From Firmicutes bacterium UBA5493 (lineage in GTDB: Bacteria; Bacillota; Limnochordia; Darwinibacteriales; Darwinibacteriaceae): a stretch of 61,496 nucleotides of DNA. Below are positions 52,080-60,854 of this stretch, one piece after another; the stretch's first letter is position 1, and the number at the start of each line of letters is the position of its first letter. Below the pieces are notes generated by a model that saw only the letters and a program-made list of their open reading frames with translations, ran no database searches and was not told the DNA's origin. The translations under genes and the position numbers were made by a program. Location of the stretch: assembly GCA_002424045.1 (NCBI GenBank), contig DIPH01000016.1, positions 133,189 through 194,684 of the forward strand. The letters run 5' to 3'.

Positions 52080-52843
52080 AAGTCCTGATCTTAGGAGATA
52101 TTTTTGGTCGACCTGGGCGGAAAATTGTCGCGCAATACCTCCCTGAGCTAGTGGACAAGTACCAACCTGAGCTGGTTGTGGCTAATGGTGAGAATGCAGC
52201 CGGCGGTTTTGGCTTGACAAGAAAGGTGGCTGAAGAGTTATTTGCTTCGGGCATTCATGTTTTGACAAGTGGTAACCATATTTGGGACCAAAAGGAAATG
52301 TATACATATATTGATCAAGAGCCACGTATTCTCAGACCAGGGAACTATCCTCCCGCGGTTCCCGGAGCCTCCGTTTTCATTCATCACACTAGGGATTATG
52401 TGGTGGCGGTGTTGAATCTGATTGGTCGGGTCTTTATGGGCGACTATGATTGCCCATTTCGGACAGCGGATGCGATGTTAGCTGAACTCCCAGATGATGT
52501 GACCCATGTGATCGTAGACTTCCACGGAGAGGCGACATCGGAAAAGATCGCCCTAGCCCGTTATCTAGATGGACGCATCAGTGCTCTGGTAGGCACGCAT
52601 ACCCACGTGGCCACTGCCGATGAACAGATCTTGCCTAAGGGAACCGCTTACATCACGGACCTAGGGATGTGCGGTCCAGTTGATGGGATCTTAGGGGTGG
52701 CACCGGAAGCTGTGATCAACAAGTTTTTGACTCAGCTTCCCCATCGTTTTTCCGTCGCCAAAGGCGCTACTTGTTTGACCGGAGTTGTGATTACGCTACA
52801 AGAAGATGGTACTGCCGAGAGCATTTCCCGCGTGAAAATTTAA
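52076..52843 (+). CDS. YmdB-like metallophosphoesterase
   Basis: A 255-residue member of the YmdB (TIGR00282) family. The metal-binding motifs are GDIFGRPGRK, NGENAAGG, SGNHIWDQKE, VDFHGEATSEK and VGTHTHVATADEQ. B. subtilis YmdB hydrolyses 2',3'-cyclic nucleotides and influences biofilm and sporulation decisions. It lies between rny and spoVS, the same neighbours as in Bacillus. GTG follows GGGGTGAGAG. Confidence 0.94.
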   Translation: MKVLILGDIFGRPGRKIVAQYLPELVDKYQPELVVANGENAAGGFGLTRKVAEELFASGIHVLTSGNHIWDQKEMYTYIDQEPRILRPGNYPPAVPGASVFIHHTRDYVVAVLNLIGRVFMGDYDCPFRTADAMLAELPDDVTHVIVDFHGEATSEKIALARYLDGRISALVGTHTHVATADEQILPKGTAYITDLGMCGPVDGILGVAPEAVINKFLTQLPHRFSVAKGATCLTGVVITLQEDGTAESISRVKI

Positions 52844-52944
52844 TAAATTTTCATAAAAGGAGGATTTTCCCAGTAAATATCTAATAAGTTAATAACGTCA
52901 ATACATTCAGCAGTAGCGTTTTCACTAAAGGAGGTCACCTTAAC

Positions 52945-53205
52945 ATGGAAGTATTAAAAGTGTCGGCAAACTCTATACCAAACAAGGTAGCCGGTGCACT
53001 GGCAGGAAAAGTACGGGAAGAGGGAAGGGCTGAGGTCCAGGCCATCGGAGCCGGTGCGCTAAATCAGGCGGTCAAGGCAGTAGCCATAGCCAGAGGCTTT
53101 GTGGCCCCTAGCGGAGTTGATCTAGTATGTATCCCTGCATTCACTGACGTTACGATTGATAGCGAAGAACGTACGGCAATTAAGTTGATTGTGGAACCAC
53201 GCTAA
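52945..53205 (+). CDS. spoVS: Stage V sporulation protein S
   Basis: An 86-residue Alba-like nucleic-acid-binding-fold protein, very strongly conserved: MEVLKVSANSIPNKVAGALAG, then AIGAGALNQAVKAVAIARG and IPAFTDVTIDSEERTAIKL. SpoVS affects septation and coat assembly in Bacillus. The ATG follows AAAGGAGG. The 101-base upstream region holds another AGGAGG-like purine run without a gene, and no clear sigma-H promoter was found. Confidence 0.97.
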   Translation: MEVLKVSANSIPNKVAGALAGKVREEGRAEVQAIGAGALNQAVKAVAIARGFVAPSGVDLVCIPAFTDVTIDSEERTAIKLIVEPR

Positions 53206-53244
53206 TGTCAATAAGCAAATACGGCCTGCCCTTGAGGGTGGGCG

Positions 53245-53276
53245 GCCTGCCCTAGTAGGCAGGCTTTGTTTTTTTA
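53245..53276 (+). terminator. Terminator after spoVS
   Basis: GCCTGCC-CTAGTA-GGCAGGC with TTTGTTTTTTT. Confidence 0.93.
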
Positions 53277-53303
53277 GTTTATTAATGATGGAGGTTGTGA
53301 TCG

Positions 53304-54242
53304 GTGTTCATTTTCGATGCCCATATTGATACTTTATCCCGTCTCTCTGGCACGAATCAAAGACTTGATGACAATCAAGGGCATGTGGATCTCGCGAAAT
53401 TACGTAGAAGTAGCCAGGGTGCGCAGTTTTTTGCCGCCTTTGTTTCCCCGGAATTCTACCATGGCAAAGCCTTGCACAGCACCATGGAAATGCTGGATCT
53501 TTTTTGGAAGTGGATGGAGGACTTTTCAGGCGATCTTGCCTTTGCCGGTATCGGAAAAGATATTCTTGAAATCCGAAAAAGCGACAGGATGTCGTGTTTG
53601 TTAGCCATTGAGGGCGGCGAAGCCTTAGAGGGGAAACTTGCCAACTTGAGATTGTTCTACCGTTTAGGTGTTAGGCTGTTAACCCTAACTTGGAATCATC
53701 GCAACGATCTGGCCTCAGGCCAATCGGAAGGGCCAGGCGGAGGCGGACTGAGCCTCTTTGGCCAGGAAGTAGTGGCGGAGATGAACAAGCTAGGGATGCT
53801 TGTGGATGTTTCTCACCTCAATGAGCAGGGCTTTTGGGATGTGCTGCGCTTGAGCGAGTCTCCTGTTTTGGCTTCCCATTCCAACGCCAGGGCTTTATGT
53901 GACCACCCACGAAACTTGACAGACGAACAAATAACCGCCCTAGCAGATAAGGGTGGTGTCATTGGTGTGAATTTCTGTACCTCCTTTCTTGCAAAAGAAC
54001 GGCAGGCCACCATTGACGATGTAGCAGAGCAAATTGAGTACTTGGCTAAAGTCGGCGGGGTGGACTGTGTAGGAATTGGCTCCGATTTTGATGGCATCGA
54101 CCGGACGCCCCTTGGCTTGGAACATTATGGTAAGACTCTCGAATTAGCAGATATCCTAAGTAAACGTGGATACAACCCCCGTGATGTCGAGAAGATTATG
54201 GGTGGTAATTTGCTGAGACTTTGCCAGACTGTTCTGGATTAG
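53304..54242 (+). CDS. Membrane dipeptidase-type M19 peptidase
   Basis: A zinc peptidase of family M19 (renal dipeptidase type), 312 residues. Metal ligands and motifs are FDAHIDTL at the start, AIEGGEALEG, DVSHLNEQGFWDVL, ASHSNARALCDHPRNL and GIGSDFDGID. No signal peptide is seen, so it is cytoplasmic despite the family name. GTG follows GGAGG by 9 bases. Substrates are likely dipeptides, often with a D-residue at the C-terminus. Confidence 0.93.
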   Translation: MFIFDAHIDTLSRLSGTNQRLDDNQGHVDLAKLRRSSQGAQFFAAFVSPEFYHGKALHSTMEMLDLFWKWMEDFSGDLAFAGIGKDILEIRKSDRMSCLLAIEGGEALEGKLANLRLFYRLGVRLLTLTWNHRNDLASGQSEGPGGGGLSLFGQEVVAEMNKLGMLVDVSHLNEQGFWDVLRLSESPVLASHSNARALCDHPRNLTDEQITALADKGGVIGVNFCTSFLAKERQATIDDVAEQIEYLAKVGGVDCVGIGSDFDGIDRTPLGLEHYGKTLELADILSKRGYNPRDVEKIMGGNLLRLCQTVLD

Positions 54243-54286
54243 ACAACAGCCTAAGGGGATATGCTAAGGGAAAAGGAGGCTACCCA

Positions 54287-54499
54287 TTGGGTTCGAATGT
54301 AGTGAAGGTGATTGAACTGGTCGGAGAATCCGACCACAGCTGGGAAGACGCGGTCCAGGTCGCTGTTAAAGAGGCGGCCAAAACTCTCCGGGGAATCACG
54401 GGCGTGGAGGTTATGAACTGGACCGGTCAGGTAAATCCTGACGGAGACATCACAGGCTATCGCGCCGATGTCCAGATCGCTTTTCGAGTAGATAATTGA
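54287..54499 (+). CDS. Dodecin flavin-binding protein
   Basis: A 70-residue dodecin, which forms a hollow 12-mer that stores or buffers flavins. The whole family pattern is present: VVKVIELVGESDHSWEDAVQVAVKEAAKTLRGITGVEVMNWTGQV...YRADVQIAFRV. The tryptophan that stacks on flavin is in MNWTG. TTG at 54287 lies 8 bases after AAAGGAGG; earlier starts are inside the dipeptidase gene. Confidence 0.94.
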   Translation: MGSNVVKVIELVGESDHSWEDAVQVAVKEAAKTLRGITGVEVMNWTGQVNPDGDITGYRADVQIAFRVDN

Positions 54500-54515
54500 G
54501 TTCTTCTCACTACTT

Positions 54516-54548
54516 AAAACGGCTTAGGATAACTAAGCCGTTTTCTGG
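54516..54548 (+). terminator. Terminator after dodecin gene
   Basis: AAAACGGCTTAG-GATAA-CTAAGCCGTTTT, tail CTGG. Confidence 0.85.
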
Positions 54549-54579
54549 TTATACTGTTTCTAGCAAACTTAGAAGTGGG

Positions 54580-54921
54580 GTGTTTGATCTGGATTGGATG
54601 GGAGCTGTTGTGCGCTTTGTCGTTTCAGCCTTGGTCTTAATGTTGGTGGGCTTTTTATTACCCGGTTTCAGGGCGTTGAGTTTCTTTCACGCTCTTCTTG
54701 CAGCGGTGGTCATTGCGGTGCTAGGTTGGGTAGCTGAAAGCCTCCTAGGAAAGAACGTATCGCCGTATGGGCGAGGTGTTGTGGGGTTCATTGTGTCGGC
54801 CATTACTATTTGGATCGCTCAATTTATCGTGCCTGGTATGGATGTATCAGTCATAGGGGCCTTGCTGGCAGCTTTCGTGATAGGTATAATCGACCTCTTC
54901 GTGCCAACGACTATACGCTAA
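54580..54921 (+). CDS. YvlD/holin-4 family membrane protein
   Basis: A 113-residue protein with four membrane helices, of the Phage_holin_4_2/YvlD type: VRFVVSALVLMLVGFLLPGFRALSFFHALLAAVVIAVLG, then a second similar half ending GIIDLFVPTTIR. Despite the domain name, chromosomal members are not phage genes; function unknown. Start choice between GTG 54580 and ATG 54598 is unclear because ribosome sites are weak; earlier starts would lie within the terminator hairpin. Confidence 0.82.
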   Translation: MFDLDWMGAVVRFVVSALVLMLVGFLLPGFRALSFFHALLAAVVIAVLGWVAESLLGKNVSPYGRGVVGFIVSAITIWIAQFIVPGMDVSVIGALLAAFVIGIIDLFVPTTIR

Positions 54922-54941
54922 TCGTGTGCAACAACAAGATT

Positions 54942-54985
54942 CGCCCCGCATAAGAGCTCCGCTCGGGTTTGGGGCGGTTTTTTTT
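54942..54985 (+). terminator. Terminator after the YvlD-type gene
   Basis: CGCCCC (54942-54947) pairs with GGGGCG (54971-54976), with an inner GAGC/GCTC, and eight Ts follow. Confidence 0.88.
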
Positions 54986-54999
54986 CAGGGAGTGATGGC

Positions 55000-56460
55000 A
55001 TGAACAGGAACCTGGAGGAGAACTTAGCCCAACTCGAGTCTGAGCTTGGCTATGAGATAACCTTCGACCTAGTTATTCGCAGACTTAAAGTGGCTCACAA
55101 ACAAGCTGCCTTGGTGTTTTTCGATGGCTTTGTCAATGATATGGCCACGATTCACATTATGCGCGCCCTGCAGACGATTCCCCGTATGGGAATAACACAG
55201 GCTACACTTGAACACTTGTTGCACGAGCACATTCCGTTCTTTGAGGTTAGCACTGCGGACAGCCTGGAAGCGGCCATAGAGGAGCTTTTATCAGGGACAA
55301 TGCTCCTCCTTATTGATGGTGTCAAGGACATTGCCGTGTTGGATGTCCGCCAATATGTAACACGAGGTTCAGAAGAGCCGACATTGGAAAAAGTTACACG
55401 TGGTTCACGGGATGGTTTTGTGGAGACAGCTTTGTTCAATGTAAACCTTATTCGTAGGCGGGTTAGAGATCCCAACTTACGGTTCGAAGCGCTCAAAGTA
55501 GGTCAACGCTCCAAGACCGATGTGTTGGTGGGTTACATATCCGACATCGCCGATCCTAGTCTGGTCAATGAGGTTAAGAGTCGAATCGAAGCTATTGACA
55601 GAGATGCAATTCCCATGGGAGGCAAGAATCTTGAGGAGTACATTCTGGGAACCGTTATTAATCCCCTTCCAGTCACTCGCTACACGGAACGCCCCGATGT
55701 GGCAGCAGCCCATTTACTCGAGGGCCATATTGCCATTATCGTGGACACCACTCCCTTCGTGCTCCTCGTCCCCGTCACTGTGTGGCATTTTACACAACAT
55801 GCGGAGGAGTACTTTCAAAATCCCCCTGTGGGGACCTATTTACGCTGGGTACGCACCCTAGGGATCCTAGGCTCCCTGATATTGTTACCGTTATGGTACC
55901 AATTGGCCGTGAGTGCGAACGTACCCGACTGGTTGGCCTTTATCGGACCAAAGGATCCGGGACGCCTCGCCCTATGGTTTCAGCTTCTCCTTTTGGAGCT
56001 CGGCTTAGATCTGATCCGAATGGCCTTGATTCACACCCCCGATTCATTGGCAACATCACTCGGTTTAGTGGGAGCCATTATCCTTGGTGATTTGGCTGTA
56101 TCGGTTGGACTATTCACCGGCGAAGCCATCCTTTACACAGCTATTGTGGCTATCTGTGGTTTTGCCACTCCAAGCATCGAATTTGGAAATGCGATTCGTC
56201 TCTTTCGGTATCTTTTGTTTTTTGGGGCCGTGATCGGTGGCTGGTGGGGACTGGGGACAGCTGCGACTCTTACCTTGTTAGTTTTTGGACTGACTAAATC
56301 CTTTGGGATACCGTATTTATGGCCCTTGCTTCCGTTCGATGGCCCTGCTCTTTTGAGGGTTATGCTCAGGTATCCTATCCCGCAGGTCACTGTTAGGCCC
56401 CGTTTGACGCAACCTCAGGATATGCGGGCCCAGAAAAAAAGAAAAAAGGGAGGGCGTTAG
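55000..56460 (+). CDS. GerA-family spore germination protein (SpoVAF-like)
   Basis: A 486-residue A-type germinant-receptor subunit. The soluble N-terminal half has KQAALVFFDGFVNDMATIH and the family motif RGSEEPTLEKVTRGSRDGFVETALFNVNLIRRRVRDPNL. About five membrane helices follow between residues 250 and 450, with EGHIAIIVDTTPFVLLVP and AIVAICGFATPSIEFGNAIRLFR. The DMATIH segment and lack of adjacent gerB/gerC genes favour SpoVAF over a complete receptor. It ends in a very basic tail. ATG follows CAGGGAG. Confidence 0.93.
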   Translation: MNRNLEENLAQLESELGYEITFDLVIRRLKVAHKQAALVFFDGFVNDMATIHIMRALQTIPRMGITQATLEHLLHEHIPFFEVSTADSLEAAIEELLSGTMLLLIDGVKDIAVLDVRQYVTRGSEEPTLEKVTRGSRDGFVETALFNVNLIRRRVRDPNLRFEALKVGQRSKTDVLVGYISDIADPSLVNEVKSRIEAIDRDAIPMGGKNLEEYILGTVINPLPVTRYTERPDVAAAHLLEGHIAIIVDTTPFVLLVPVTVWHFTQHAEEYFQNPPVGTYLRWVRTLGILGSLILLPLWYQLAVSANVPDWLAFIGPKDPGRLALWFQLLLLELGLDLIRMALIHTPDSLATSLGLVGAIILGDLAVSVGLFTGEAILYTAIVAICGFATPSIEFGNAIRLFRYLLFFGAVIGGWWGLGTAATLTLLVFGLTKSFGIPYLWPLLPFDGPALLRVMLRYPIPQVTVRPRLTQPQDMRAQKKRKKGGR

Positions 56461-56461
56461 T

Positions 56462-57373
56462 ATTCGGGAAATTGGCATTCCAAGAGCGCTGTATTACTTT
56501 CACTATCATGCACTGTGGCAGGACTTCTTCAGATACTTAGGTTTTGAAGTCGTGGTCTCTCCACCGACGAACAAACAGATCCTAGAGTGGGGCCTCACCA
56601 CCTGTGTGGATGGGGCCTGCTTGGCGATTAAGAGCTATGTGGGTCATTCCCAGGCCTTGGTGCGGCAAGGTACGCGACTCTTGTTCGTTCCCCAGATCAT
56701 TAGCATCTCTCGAAAAGAGTATACCTGTCCCAATTTTCTCGGGCTGCCAGACTTGCTTAAGCAGTACCTACCTCCGTCCATAGAGATGCTGTCTCCAACC
56801 CTCGATGCACGTAAAAGTGAACGCGCCCTAAGGCAAAGCTACCTGCGCTTAGGGCTACAATTTACTTCGCTCGTCACTGTTAAGCAGGCGTGGAACAGGG
56901 CGGTAGAGGGTCAGCGTGCGTGGGAGCAATCCGCTTACAATGAACTCCCTTCGGAGGATATGCTTCAGATTTTGGTTCTAGGACCGCGCTATCTTACCGA
57001 TGACCCCTTTCTCAGTGGCAATCTTCGAGCGCATCTAGAGAGTCTTGGAGCCCAGGTCTATACTGCATCACAAGTTCCTGATGAGATTTCCTTAGAGCTC
57101 TGCAAATCGGTGAACAAACGCCTCTTTTGGTCGGGATCCAGGCGTTCTATGGGGACCCTGGAGCACTTTCTCCATAAGCTCGATGGGGTGATTAATGTCG
57201 CTCCCTTTGGCTGTGGTGCTGAATCACTAGTTGGTGTTCTCCTTACCAGGCGTGCCCGGGAGCATCAAATTGCCATGCTAGACCTGACTGTAGATGAGCA
57301 CACTAGTGAAGTGGGAATGATCACTCGTCTGGAGGCTTTTTGTGATCTATTAGAGAGGAAAAAGAGTGGATGA
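56462..57373 (+). CDS. COG3580-type (DUF2229) activase-related protein, AUU start
   Basis: A 303-residue protein of the 2-hydroxyglutaryl-CoA dehydratase superfamily, DUF2229/COG3580 group. The family begins with a short GIPRAL motif; here IREIGIPRALYYFHYHALWQDFF is preserved only if translation starts at ATT 56462, which is 8 bases after GGAGG. The first canonical codon, GTG 56552, would lose it. Conserved cysteines lie in TTCVDGACLA, YTCPNFLG and APFGCGAES, likely iron-sulfur ligands. It overlaps the next gene by 4 bases. Substrate unknown. Confidence 0.88.
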   Translation: MREIGIPRALYYFHYHALWQDFFRYLGFEVVVSPPTNKQILEWGLTTCVDGACLAIKSYVGHSQALVRQGTRLLFVPQIISISRKEYTCPNFLGLPDLLKQYLPPSIEMLSPTLDARKSERALRQSYLRLGLQFTSLVTVKQAWNRAVEGQRAWEQSAYNELPSEDMLQILVLGPRYLTDDPFLSGNLRAHLESLGAQVYTASQVPDEISLELCKSVNKRLFWSGSRRSMGTLEHFLHKLDGVINVAPFGCGAESLVGVLLTRRAREHQIAMLDLTVDEHTSEVGMITRLEAFCDLLERKKSG

Positions 57374-58458
57374 AAGTAACCTTTCCCCATTTAGGCAACG
57401 CTTACATATCCATAGAAGCGTTCCTCCAAGGCTTAGGTCATGAACCCATAACTCCACCACTAGGCACAAAACGCACCCTCGAATGGGGAAGTAGGCATAG
57501 CCCCGAAGAAACCTGTCTTCCTTTCAAGACCATATTGGGGAATATGCTGGAGGGGTTAGAACTCGGTGCAGACAGTGTGTACATGATCGGTGGGTGGGGT
57601 CCCTGCCGGCTTGGGTATTACGCTGAAATTCAACGAATCATTATTGAGGATTTGGGTAAGCACGTAGAATTCATCACCTTAGAGGTGCCCCAGGGCAACT
57701 ACCGTCTAGCATGGGAACGGCTGCGGAGAGTTTTTGGCCCCACTAGTGCAAGAAAATTAATTCAGGGTTGTCGGCTCTCCTGGGCCAAATTGAAGGTGCT
57801 TGAGGATGTGGAAGCTCTATCATTGCACGTGCGTCCGCGAGAAAAAGGGCCAGGTTCCACGTCCCGTTTTCTTCACACCCAATTCCAGCAGCTCAGAGAG
57901 GTGCAGACTATGAGCTCCATACAACAGCTAAAGGCCCAGACCGAACAGGGGTTACGCGATTTGGTGGACCCCAGGCTATCACCTGAGATCATTAGGGTTG
58001 GGCTTATAGGCGAGATCTATACTGTTATGGAACCCTTTGTTAACTTAGGGGTAGAAGAACGCCTAGGTAACCTAGGCGTTGAAGTGGTTCGCACCATTAG
58101 TCTAAGGCAATGGATTGAAGAGCATGTGTTTAAGAATGCTCTGGGTTTATACACTCAACGTTCCCTTAGGTGTTCGGCCTCTGGGTATCTGCGCGGTTTT
58201 GTCGGTGGACATGGCCTCGAGAGTATCGCTCATAGTGTGGACTCGGCTCAAAGGGATCTGGCTGGTATCATTCACATTTTCCCCCTCTCCTGTATGCCGG
58301 AGATCATTGCCCAGGGCATCTTGCCCCAAGTGAGTGCGGATAAAAATATTCCAATTCTATCGTTGGTTGTTGATGAACACGCAGGAGAAACGGGTTTTCA
58401 AACTAGGTTGGAAGCCTTCGTTGACCTTCTGCAGAGGAGAATGCGTATATGTCATTAG
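57370..58458 (+). CDS. COG3581-type CoA-dehydratase-like protein
   Basis: A 362-residue partner of the same superfamily. The N-terminal motif TLEWGSRHSPEETCLPFKTILGNMLEGLELGADSVYMIGGWGPCRLGYYAEIQ is the COG3581 hallmark, with cysteines at TCLPFK and GPCR that could bind a cluster. A CMPEIIAQGIL segment near the end has a further cysteine. It overlaps the genes on both sides, so the three make one translational unit. No physiological reaction is established for this clade. Confidence 0.88.
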   Translation: MKVTFPHLGNAYISIEAFLQGLGHEPITPPLGTKRTLEWGSRHSPEETCLPFKTILGNMLEGLELGADSVYMIGGWGPCRLGYYAEIQRIIIEDLGKHVEFITLEVPQGNYRLAWERLRRVFGPTSARKLIQGCRLSWAKLKVLEDVEALSLHVRPREKGPGSTSRFLHTQFQQLREVQTMSSIQQLKAQTEQGLRDLVDPRLSPEIIRVGLIGEIYTVMEPFVNLGVEERLGNLGVEVVRTISLRQWIEEHVFKNALGLYTQRSLRCSASGYLRGFVGGHGLESIAHSVDSAQRDLAGIIHIFPLSCMPEIIAQGILPQVSADKNIPILSLVVDEHAGETGFQTRLEAFVDLLQRRMRICH

Positions 58459-59426
58459 GTAAAAAGGTGTATCTAGGCATTGATGTTGGAAGTGTCAGCA
58501 CTAATTTCGTATTATTCGATCCAAAAAGGCCACCCACAGATGGGGTGGTATGGAAGAAGTACCTGCGGACATGCGGGGCCCCTTTAGAAACGCTCAAGGC
58601 TGGGTTAGCCGCCATCGAGGAGGAAGGACGGTGGGATATCCTCGGAGTGGGGACGACTGGAAGCGGGAGGGAGCTCGCAGGTGCCATGCTAAACGCCGAT
58701 GTCGTCAAAAATGAAATCACAGCCCATGCTATGGCCGCATTATGTCAGAATCCCCATGTCTCCACGATAGTTGAAATTGGGGGCCAGGATTCCAAACTCA
58801 TTGTTTTGCGCGATGGCGTTGTCGTGGACTTTGCCATGAACACTGTCTGTGCAGCCGGTACTGGTTCCTTCTTGGACCAACAGGCAAGCAGAATAGGTAT
58901 TCCCGTCGAAGAGTTTGGTCCTCTAGCGCTTCAAAGCAATCATCCAGTACGAATCGCTGGGCGCTGTACGGTCTTTGCGGAATCGGATATGATTCACAAA
59001 CAGCAACTAGGGCATAAAACATCGGATATCTTGGCAGGATTGTGCCAGGCTATGGTTCGTAACTATCTCAGCAATGTGGCTAAGGGAAAGGATCTGAAGC
59101 CTCCTGTGTTCTTTCAAGGTGGTGTTGCAGCTAATGTAGGAATGCAACGCTTTCTTTCCGATACTTTAGAGCTTCCCATTCATATCCCCAGAGACTACGA
59201 TGTCATGGGAGCAATCGGCATTGCTCAAATAGCTAAAGAGACCCTGGAGTTGAAGGGCAAACCAAGCCGATTTGCGGGTCTTGAGATCCTACACAGCGAG
59301 TTTGTCAATGAAAGCTATGTGTGCCAGCGTTGCCCCAATCAATGTGAAATTGTGGAAATTTGGCGTGAGGGGATCTTTCTCGCTAGCTGGGGTTCGCGTT
59401 GCGGTCAGCCAGGGGGCAAAAGGTAG
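58449..59426 (+). CDS. BadF/HgdC-type ATPase activase
   Basis: A 325-residue ASKHA-fold ATPase like the activators of 2-hydroxyacyl-CoA dehydratases and benzoyl-CoA reductases, which use ATP to inject a low-potential electron. The phosphate loop LGIDVGSVSTNFVLFD, IGGQDSKLIVL, the cluster cysteine in NTVCAAGTGSFLDQQASRIG and a second in GRCTVFAESDMIHKQQLG are intact. A C-terminal tail carries four cysteines (CQRCPNQC and RCGQ), which is an addition to the core. It overlaps the COG3581 gene by 10 bases. Confidence 0.92.
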   Translation: MSLGKKVYLGIDVGSVSTNFVLFDPKRPPTDGVVWKKYLRTCGAPLETLKAGLAAIEEEGRWDILGVGTTGSGRELAGAMLNADVVKNEITAHAMAALCQNPHVSTIVEIGGQDSKLIVLRDGVVVDFAMNTVCAAGTGSFLDQQASRIGIPVEEFGPLALQSNHPVRIAGRCTVFAESDMIHKQQLGHKTSDILAGLCQAMVRNYLSNVAKGKDLKPPVFFQGGVAANVGMQRFLSDTLELPIHIPRDYDVMGAIGIAQIAKETLELKGKPSRFAGLEILHSEFVNESYVCQRCPNQCEIVEIWREGIFLASWGSRCGQPGGKR

Positions 59427-59485
59427 CAGTGACACCTACTTTGTGATATTATGGGGAGGAGTTGACTTGTGGGAGGTTTTTCTCG

Positions 59486-60103
59486 ATGATGAGTCTTGAA
59501 CAGATTATCCTGGCGGTTCCAGCCATTTTACTGGCGATCTCAGTTCACGAATACGGTCACGCTTTCATGGCCTATAAACTAGGTGATCCGACCCCAAAAT
59601 ATCAAGGACGGTTGAGCCTCAACCCTATGGCCCATTTAGATCCTCTAGGAACTATCATGCTGTTGTTATTTCGGGTGGGCTGGGCAAGACCGGTTATGAT
59701 CAACGCCCAGTACTTTAAGAACAAGAAGCGAGGGACACTCTTGGTCTCTTTGGCTGGACCTGTGGCTAATCTCATCACCGCGTGGATTTTCTATAATATT
59801 GTTAGTATTTTTGGTCAGCACATGTTGCGCAGCGGTATGGGACAATCCCTTATTTTGTTCCTCTATATTAATGTTCAAATGAATCTGGGGTTAGCTGCCT
59901 TTAACCTCATACCCATACCTCCCTTGGATGGTTCTCACATCCTCGCTGGTCTCTTGCCGCCTCGATTGTCTTATGAGTACTCTAAACTTGCTCCCTATGG
60001 TCCTATTGTCCTAATTATGCTGCTCGTCTTCGGCGGTTCGCGATATCTTATCAACCCCATTTTCAATGTGCTATTGCGTATACTTGATAGCTTGTCCCTG
60101 TAG
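59486..60103 (+). CDS. M50-family site-2 protease (YwhC-like)
   Basis: A 205-residue intramembrane zinc metalloprotease. The metal site is HEYGHAFMA in the first helix and the third ligand is in NLIPIPPLDGSHIL. About five membrane helices; no PDZ domain, which places it in the small YwhC group rather than RseP or SpoIVFB. ATG at 59486 follows GGGAGG by 9 bases. It lies directly before scpA, a common arrangement in Firmicutes. Confidence 0.93.
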   Translation: MMSLEQIILAVPAILLAISVHEYGHAFMAYKLGDPTPKYQGRLSLNPMAHLDPLGTIMLLLFRVGWARPVMINAQYFKNKKRGTLLVSLAGPVANLITAWIFYNIVSIFGQHMLRSGMGQSLILFLYINVQMNLGLAAFNLIPIPPLDGSHILAGLLPPRLSYEYSKLAPYGPIVLIMLLVFGGSRYLINPIFNVLLRILDSLSL

Positions 60104-60113
60104 GTGATCATCC

Positions 60114-60854
60114 ATGGGATACCTTATTGAGTTGGATGTGTACCAAGGCCCGTTTGATCTACTGCTTGATTTGATTGGTAAAAATGAAGTGGATCTGTGG
60201 GATATACCGATTGCAGCTATCACTGAACAATACTTACACTACCTTTATTCATTGCAGGAAAAAGATCTAGCCATTACCGGTGAGTTTTTGGTCATGGCTG
60301 CAACCTTGATTCGCATCAAGTCAAGATTGTTGTTGCCTCAAGAGCCGCTTGAGGACGATCCTGAAGATGAAAAGGGGGATCCCAGGACCGAACTGGTCGA
60401 GCAATTAGTCCGTTACAAGTTCTTCAAGAAGGCAGCTGAATTCCTGCAGCACCGTTATGAAGAGGCTGCCAGGCATTTTACTCGCGGAGATCATGTCGAG
60501 TCCTTTGATTTAACTCCCGTGTACACCGAGCCTTTTGGAAGTGTTACCTTACATGAGCTCGGCGAGCTCTACCATCATCTGTTGATGGAACTTGAAAAGG
60601 AGCCGCTAGTACATACCATTTCCGGCAAAATATCACTACAAGAGCGCCTTGCACTAGTTCGTCTTCAATTGGTAGGACAACCCCGCGCCACATTTTCCGA
60701 TTTGCTAAGGGATCATTCACCTTCTGAAATTGTAGTGACTTTTCTGGCTGTGTTGGAATTGGTCCGTTTAGGGGAGATTGCCTTGGTACAAACTAAGTCT
60801 TTTGGTGAAATTGACGTAAGACCGTTAGAGCTTGAAGTGGAGGTTAGAGCATGA
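60114..60854 (+). CDS. scpA: Chromosome segregation protein ScpA
   Basis: The kleisin that closes the SMC ring in condensin. The N-terminus YLIELDVYQGPFDLLLDLIGKNEVDLWDIPIAAITEQYL binds the SMC neck and is strongly conserved. The middle links to ScpB, and the C-terminal winged helix (FSDLLRDHSPSEIVVTFLAVLELVRLGEIALVQ) binds the SMC head. The protein has 246 residues. AGGTGATC precedes the ATG. Its end overlaps scpB by 4 bases. Confidence 0.96.
   Translation: MGYLIELDVYQGPFDLLLDLIGKNEVDLWDIPIAAITEQYLHYLYSLQEKDLAITGEFLVMAATLIRIKSRLLLPQEPLEDDPEDEKGDPRTELVEQLVRYKFFKKAAEFLQHRYEEAARHFTRGDHVESFDLTPVYTEPFGSVTLHELGELYHHLLMELEKEPLVHTISGKISLQERLALVRLQLVGQPRATFSDLLRDHSPSEIVVTFLAVLELVRLGEIALVQTKSFGEIDVRPLELEVEVRA

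Noticed and set aside
52844..52944. Sigma-H promoter before spoVS
   Set aside because: An AGGATTT-like -35 is present but no GAAT -10 at suitable distance.
53223..53251. GGCCTGCC direct repeat as an attachment site
   Set aside because: It belongs to the spoVS terminator stem; no integrase or element borders it.
54580..54921. Phage holin
   Set aside because: The YvlD-type domain is common in chromosomes and no other phage gene is near.
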